This document shows, one piece after another, positions 58,182 through 64,000 of a DNA stretch of 64,000 bases. The stretch spans positions 14,871,001-14,935,000 of the forward strand of contig CM075768.1 of NCBI GenBank assembly GCA_037974665.1. The letters run 5' to 3'. Numbering within the stretch: position 1 is the first letter of the stretch; each line of letters starts with the position of its first letter. Under the pieces are notes generated by a model. It saw only the letters and a program-made list of their open reading frames with translations, was not told the origin of the DNA and did no database searches. The DNA comes from Ehretia macrophylla (Eukaryota; Streptophyta; Magnoliopsida; Boraginales; Ehretiaceae). The position numbers and the translations under genes are program-made.

Positions 58182-61100
58182 CTAAAACACAATATCCTCA
58201 TACAACACAACACCCATATGAGCAGTGTGCTCATGAAAGACCTTGGGTGGTAATGCCTTTGTAAGCGGATCTGCTATCATGGAATTTGTTCCAATGTGCT
58301 CTATGGATATTTGTCCACTCTGCACTCTTTCCTTCACAACTAAGAACTTGATGTCAATATGTTTTGACCTAGATGAGCTCCTATTGTTGTTGGAATATAG
58401 CACTGCTGACTTATTGTCACAATATAGTTTGAGTGGTCTTTCAATACCCTCCAAAATGCACAGCCTAGTGACAAAATTCCGCAGCCATATTCCATGGTTT
58501 GATGCCTTATAACACGCTACAAACTCTGCTACCATGGTGGAAGAAGCTATGAGTGTCTGCTTGGCACTCCTCCAAGATATAGCTCCACCAGCCAACAGGT
58601 AAATGTAACCTGATGTGGATCTCCTACTATCTTGGCATCCAGCATAATCGGAGTCGGAATACCCTATGATCTCCAACTTATCCGATCTCCTATATGTGAG
58701 CATGTAATCCTTTGTTCTTTGCAAATACCTCATAACCCGTTTGGCTGCTTTCCAATGATCCATCCCAGGGTTACTTAAATATCTGCCTAACATACTAACA
58801 ATGTACGCAATATCCGGACGCGTACACACCTGAGCATACATTAGACTCCCTACAGCTGATGCATAGGGAATCTTCTGCATTTCCTTAACTTCAAGGTTAT
58901 TTTTCGGGCATTGGCTGAGACTGAACTTGTCTCCCTCAGCGACAGAGGTGTCACCTGGTTTGCTGTCCTGCATGCCAAATCTTTTGAGTACTTTATCAAT
59001 ATAGCCCTTTTTTGATAATCCAAGAATACCTCGTGAGCGATCACGATGTATTTGGATCCCTAATACAAAAGAGGCGTCACCAAGATCTTTCATCTCAAAA
59101 TTCTTTGATAAAAATCTCTTGGTGTTATGCAACATGTCTATGTCATTTGTGGCAAGCAGTATGTCATCGACATACAAAACCAAGAATATGTGTTTACTCC
59201 CACTGAACTTGTGATACACACAATCATCAACAGCGTTTATCTTAAAACCAAATGAGATAATCACTTGATGAAATTTGTAGTACCACTGACGTAAAGCTTG
59301 CTTGAGCCCATAAATAGATTTTGTCAATTTGCGAACCATATTCTTTGGATCTCCCAACACAAAATTTTCTGGTTGCACCATATAGATCGTTTCCTCAATG
59401 TCACCATTGAAGAACGCTGTTTTGACATCCATTTGATGAAGCTCAAGGTCAAAATGTGCAACAAGTGCCATGATTGTCCTGAAAGAGTCCTTCGTTGAAA
59501 CTGGAGAGAAAGTCTCTTTAAAGTCAATCCCTTCCTTTTGTGTAAAGCCCTTAGCTACAAGACGAGCCTTATACTTCTCCACATTACCCCTCGAATCCCT
59601 CTTGGTTTTAAATATCCATTTACAACCAATGGGCTTTGTACCTTCTAGTAATGGGACAAGTTCCCAAACCTTATTGTCTTGCATGGACTTGTACTCTTCA
59701 TTCATAGCTTCAATCCACTTTTGAGAGTTGAAACCTTGCATGGCTTGATGGAAGTTGATAGGATCATCTTTCACCATGCCATTGTCTTCCTCATGTTCCT
59801 GGAGAAATACGATAAAATCGTTCGGAATTGCATTTCTCCTTTCTCTAATGGATCGCCTTAATGGCACTGGTTCTTGAGGTTGTTGAGTTTGTTCCTCAGG
59901 AACAATTATCTCATCATGAATTAGGGGTTGTTCAATATTGTCTGGTTGAAGGTTTGGATTTGCTTCTTCTTCAATGACAGGTATAGAAACCTGCACATTG
60001 TCAAAAGCGATAGTAGGAATTGAAATCGATTCCTCTTCATCCTCAAAGACAATGTCTCTGACCTTATTTCTCCCCTCAAACTCAACATCCTCAAAAAATG
60101 TTGCAGTTCCCGTCTAAAAAATTGTCCTAAGTTTGGGATCATAAAACTTATAGCCCCTAGATCGTTCAGCATAGCCAATAAAGTAGCTGCTTACAGTTTT
60201 GGAGCCCAATTTCTTTTCATGTGGCCTATATGGCCTTGCTTCAGCTGGACATCCCCAAACATGAAAGTGCTTTAGACTAGGTTTTCTGCCTGTCCAAAGC
60301 TCATAAGGTGTTTTTGCAGCTGCTTTAGTTGGCACTCGGTTCAGAATGTAAGCTGCTATTTTTAGTGCTTCACCCCAGAGTGACTCTGGTAAGGTCGAAT
60401 GACTAATCATACTCCTTACCATATCCTTAAGAGTCCGATTTCGCCTTTCAGCTACACCATTCATGCTAGGTGATCCTGGCATGGTGTACTGTGGGACGAT
60501 TCCACATTCCTCTAGGAATTTAGCAAATGGTCCTGGACGTTGTTCACCCGAACCATCATATCTGCCGTAGTATTCACCACCATGGTCAGACCTGACGCTC
60601 TTGATACTTTTGTTGAGTTGGTTCTCAACTCCAGCCTTAAATGATTTGAACACGTCCAAAGACTCTGATTTCTCATGTATAAGAAATAGGTACCCATATC
60701 TTGAGTAATCGTCTATGAATGATATAAAATATTGTTGACCATTCCAAGATGCCGTAGGGAATGGTCCACAAATGTCTGTGTGAATCAGTTCTAAGACGTC
60801 CATAGTTTTGTTGGCACCTAATTTCTTTGATTTGGTCTATTTTCCCTTGATGCATTCAATACAAACAGCAAAGTCTGTAAAGTCAAGAGAATCTAGAATC
60901 CCATCAGACACAAGTCGCTCAACTCTAGTTCTAGAGATATGACCTAAGCGTTTATGCCATAATGAGGCTGAATTTTCTTTATAAATTTTGCGTTTAGTAC
61001 CACGTGATTCCACATGCAAGGTTTCATTATATGACGCAATAGTATCTAGCAAATATAGGTTGTCATAAATGTTAAGAGCACCAGTTCCAACAACATTTGA

Positions 61101-62270
61101 ATTTATAGATAAAGTAAATTGATTGTTTCCAAATGAACAATAATAACCAGATTTGTCCAATAAAGAAACTGAAACCAAATTCCATCTAAAAGATGGTACA
61201 ACAAAAGTATCTATCAAATCCAAATAAAAACCAGTTCCTAACAATAACCTAAAATGCCCTATTGCCTCTACTTCCACCGACTTGCCATCGCCCACAAAGA
61301 TGTGTCTTTCAGCATCACTTGGCTTTCGGTAGCTCAGGCAACCCTGCATAGAAACACTGATGTGAGCAGTTGCACCAGAATCTAACCACCATGTGTTTCT
61401 AGGTACTGAAGCTAAATTTACCTCAGAACAGACCAAATTAAGAAAAGTACCTTTCTTTGCACGCCACGCGTGATACTTGGTACAATCCTTCTTCACATGT
61501 CCAGGCTTGCCACAAAAGAAACATCCCTCATTGTCTTTTTGTTGTTTCTTTGGTTCTGGACCCTTAGCAGCTTCATTATTCTTCCTCTTTTTGCCCTTGT
61601 CCTTAGAGGTGCTAGCCAAATGAGCACTTTCTGTCTTATCTTGCTTCAGTCTCTCTTCTTCTTGCACACAATAAGAAATGAGCTCATTGAGAGTCCATTT
61701 ATCTTTCTGACAGTTGTAACTGACCTAAAACTGACTGAACTGTGCAGGAAGAGAGATTAATACTAGATGCACGAGTAAGTCATCAGACAGCTCGAGCTTA
61801 AGAGCCTTAAGTTTTGAAGCAATATAAGACATGTCCATAATGTACTCCCTGATATTTCCTTTGCCTTTATACTTCATGGAAATCAAGCTTTGTAGAAGCG
61901 TGCTTGTTTCCGCCTTATCGTTTTTCGCAAAACGCTTCTCAATTTCGGCTAGGAAATCTTTGGCACTGGTTATCCCTTCGGACACCGCACCCCTAAATGC
62001 CTCTGGAATGCCGTGTTTAATGATCATGAGACTCATGCGATTTGAGCGATCCCACTTCTCAAAGTTCCTCCTGTCATCAGGAGAACTTGCATCTGTAAGA
62101 GAAGCGGGTTTCTCAATCCGAAGCGCAAGGTCCAGATCCATGCAGCCGAGAACAATAAGTATGTTCTCCTTCCAATCCTTAAAGTTTGTCCCATTAAGAA
62201 TGGGGATCGAGTTGATATTAGCAGATATTGTAGAAACACTAGCTGTATAAAGAACAGAACAACCAACCAA
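58182..62270 (-). pseudogene. Copia gag-pol with three in-frame stops
   Basis: A single minus-strand frame of about 1,360 codons, broken by TAG at 61727-61725, TAG at 60839-60837 and TAG at 60116-60114, with no frameshift. Gag: SANINSIPILNGTNFKDWKE and a CCHC knuckle (CFFCGKPGHVKKDC). Protease: WWLDSGATAHIS. Integrase: LWHKRLGH, CIECIKGK, then [20 protein letters not shown] and [28 protein letters not shown] and YVDDILLAT. RNase H: GYSDSDYAGCQDSRRSTSGY, SSTMVAEFVACY and SKHIDIKFLVVKE. It ends GVVLYEDIVF. The lineage differs from the Tnt1-like element; I do not assign it. Not functional as it stands. Confidence 0.94.
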
Positions 62271-62879
62271 ATATGCTCAAAATAATCAACAAATTCATAT
62301 AATGGTAAAACCCATCTCAAGATACCTAGCATAACATTAATATCAAGTCTTTGGACAATAATATTAACAGTAAGTGGTACTCTTGTTGTAGTGATCAAAC
62401 ATTGATAATAAATCATGTCAAATAATAAATATATCTTTGGATCTATTTATTATTCACATGTAAAACCTTATAATCGTCACATGTTTACCACCACAGGTAT
62501 GTGTGCAATTCGGTCAAATATTAACCTTCCTTTGGGCCGACTAATATTCGCATGAATATACACACACACAAACATCCAACATCCTTCATGAATAATCTAC
62601 ATAAGAGAGGTCACTTTGGTGACATCTTATTTCGATTAGTTCACTTAGACTGTTAGACAACCTTAAAAGGTCATAATTGACGTACCAAAATATTTGAATT
62701 TATGCAATAGAAAATAATTTCAATTTGCACTAGACCGTATATATTCCAAATATATATTATGGCAGCATATTCAAAATTTCATATATAAAATAAAAGGAAT
62801 CATGAAGAAAACAGATTAGATGCTTTATCTTCATAAGCTTGTTTGCAAGCAATAAATATATATGCATGTGAAATTGTTA

Positions 62880-63020
62880 CCAAGGGATGTTCTCAGCCTA
62901 GTGGCAGAAAAGCCAATCAAGCATTTAATAATAGGTCACAGGTTCGAAACTTGCAACAGCGAATTTTACACACCATAATTTTTCTTTTGATTATTATTAA
63001 ACCAGTCGCCACATGTCACA
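62880..63020 (+). repeat. SINE-like segment 1 in the copia leader
   Basis: AGCCTAGTGGCAG resembles a tRNA A box; GGTCACAGGTTCGAAAC, about 40 bp later, resembles a B box. The spacing fits a tRNA-derived SINE head; the body is short and AT-rich. Confidence 0.5.
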
Positions 63021-63139
63021 AAAGGAATTAATGTGATCTAATTAATTGTAGCAACTCTCAAGCACAAGTGATAGACGACATAATCATATCCACAAACTAT
63101 TAGATATATATAAAAGATGTCTGCGTTTTAAAACCAAAT

Positions 63140-63250
63140 TAGTGATTCAGCTTTGTGGCAATGCAACATCAAATCAATTGAGAGGTCTTGTGTTTCAAAG
63201 CTTGGCACTTTAACAGAGTTTACAATTTTTTTTTAAAAAAAAAAATAGAA
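63140..63250 (+). repeat. SINE-like segment 2 in the copia leader
   Basis: TTAGTGATTCAGCTTTGTGG, then GAGAGGTCTTGTGTTTCAAA, ending in a T/A-rich tail (AATTTTTTTTTAAAAAAAAA). Weaker than segment 1. Confidence 0.35.
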
Positions 63251-63621
63251 TCTGATGCATAGTAATCTATAAAACAAGAATACCAATATGGTGGCCATAC
63301 ATAAAACAAGAATACCAATATGGCAGCCAAACGTGAGCATTTAAACAATCTTGAGAAGTCAACCACGTTAACCAAATTGCTGAATCCATTGATTACGAAA
63401 ACTAAAATACATATGCTTGTATATAATATCAAGCTTATCTACTGACACTCGTACATATAATAGCCGACATCTGAACTATCAACAAGCATGAAATTTTAGC
63501 AGTAATTAAACCAAGGAGCAGCGCCAATAAACTTAATCTATTAAACCAAAACTCAGGCAAATATTACCATAGAAGATCAAAACCCTAAATTCTTTAAATT
63601 CTCATGAATTGATCATGGGTG

Positions 63622-63633
63622 GCTCTAATACCA
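63622..63633 (-). promoter_or_regulatory. Primer binding site of the antisense copia element
   Basis: The minus strand reads TGGTATTAGAGC, two bases from the LTR. One mismatch to the tRNA-iMet primer site. Confidence 0.9.
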
Positions 63634-63635
63634 CT

Positions 63636-64000
63636 TGTTAGGATTTGTCAAAAATAATCTAACATGTTTTCAAGAACTTCTTTAACAAACCCTAAAATTA
63701 TATGTTACTACCCACTTCAATTCAAAAGAGTAATGAGATATGGAAAACGGAAGCGTACCTGAATCCATTGTTGGAGATAGATAAATGGGTTGTGATCTTC
63801 CAAATTGGTACAAACTTTTTGCCAAAGGTGTAGTCTCTTTTCTCTGTTGATGGGGATGTAGAGAAAAAACAACGTACGTACAATTGGGGACCATAACTCT
63901 AATATAACTTATAAGTTTTAAATATTTCTAGTTTGGCCCCTCATCAAATTAGAAATATCACTCATGTATCTACACATTAATTCCATGATAATTATACCCA
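63636..64000 (-). repeat. 5' LTR of the antisense copia element (cut by window edge)
   Basis: The first 365 bases (plus-strand order) of the LTR, matching 57297-57661. Confidence 0.92.

Larger units (their letters stand above)
62271..63621 (-). other. Long leader of the antisense copia element
   Basis: About 1.35 kb between the primer site and gag, with no substantial ORF. On the minus strand TTTATACAG just before ASVSTISANIN looks like a splice acceptor, so gag may be reached by splicing or may have lost its own start (ATG 62270 is a weak choice). It contains two tRNA-related segments (62880-63020, 63140-63250) and a CA repeat (about 62560-62572). Confidence 0.5.
57297..64000 (-). mobile_element. 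Ty1/copia retrotransposon, antisense in TPS copy C intron 2
   Basis: At least 6.7 kb and truncated by the window edge. On the minus strand it has a 5' LTR (63636 to beyond 64000), primer site (63622-63633), a leader of about 1.35 kb, one gag-pol frame (62270-58182), a polypurine tract and a 3' LTR (57297-57771). The LTRs start TGTTAGG and end TTTTCCA on the + strand. Over the 365 bases visible in both LTRs I count 14 substitutions (13 transitions) and one indel, so it is younger than the Tnt1-like element by this measure. Confidence 0.93.

Noticed and set aside
62893..62957. Functional tRNA gene
   Set aside because: Only A-box and B-box-like motifs are present; no cloverleaf with paired acceptor and anticodon stems could be drawn.

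Overview
This is nuclear plant DNA, from an angiosperm and most likely a eudicot. The evidence is intron-containing terpene synthase (TPS) exons of the class III seven-exon layout, En/Spm-type CACTA transposons, Ty1/copia elements primed by initiator-Met tRNA, FAR1/MULE and hAT relatives, and AT-rich introns. There is no prokaryotic or viral gene content. I cannot name the species.

The backbone is a TPS tandem array, with all copies on the + strand. Unit A (before position 1 to about 25,266) and unit B (about 29,389 to 51,410) are two copies of the same segment, offset by about 30.4 kb at their left ends. They usually differ at one to four positions per 60 bases. Both carry the same TPS pseudogene (exons 2 to 7, no exon 1), the same roughly 9.5 kb CACTA transposon in intron 3, the same MITE in intron 2 and the same two foldback elements. 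Unit C starts at about 55,290. It has its own TATA box, a candidate exon 1 and an intact exon 2. Its second intron is then broken by a copia element that runs off the right edge, so the rest of copy C is not visible.

Region by region: 1-1488, end of a long LTR; 1489-25255, TPS copy A with CACTA 5202-14737 in intron 3 and a Tnt1-like copia element (18629-23412) inside exon 4; 25271-29388, remnant of a second copia element with a hAT element (26630-27707) at its LTR/polypurine junction; 29389-31920, solo LTR; 31921-51402, TPS copy B with CACTA 34386-45461, which itself holds a PIF/Harbinger MITE (38683-39365); 51403-55280, spacer with a foldback, one CACTA end, a FAR1/MULE remnant, a hAT MITE and an AT-rich inverted repeat; 55288-57296, 5' part of TPS copy C; 57297-64000, antisense copia element with degenerate gag-pol.

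Shared and private lesions order the events. The lost exon 1, the +2 bp frameshift in exon 2, the lost intron 2 donor, the CACTA and the intron 2 MITE predate the A/B duplication. The Tnt1-like insertion, the 37 bp exon 5 deletion and several nonsense changes are private to A. The 20 bp exon 6 deletion, the 4 bp exon 7 insertion, the loss of most of exon 3 and the PIF MITE are private to B. No gene that is both intact and complete is visible. Copy C is the only candidate for a working gene. I found no convincing new multi-gene system; the most unusual items are a conserved DLNEPP mini-ORF inside both CACTA copies, an ancestral DDIFE active-site variant, and the history of this TPS cluster.
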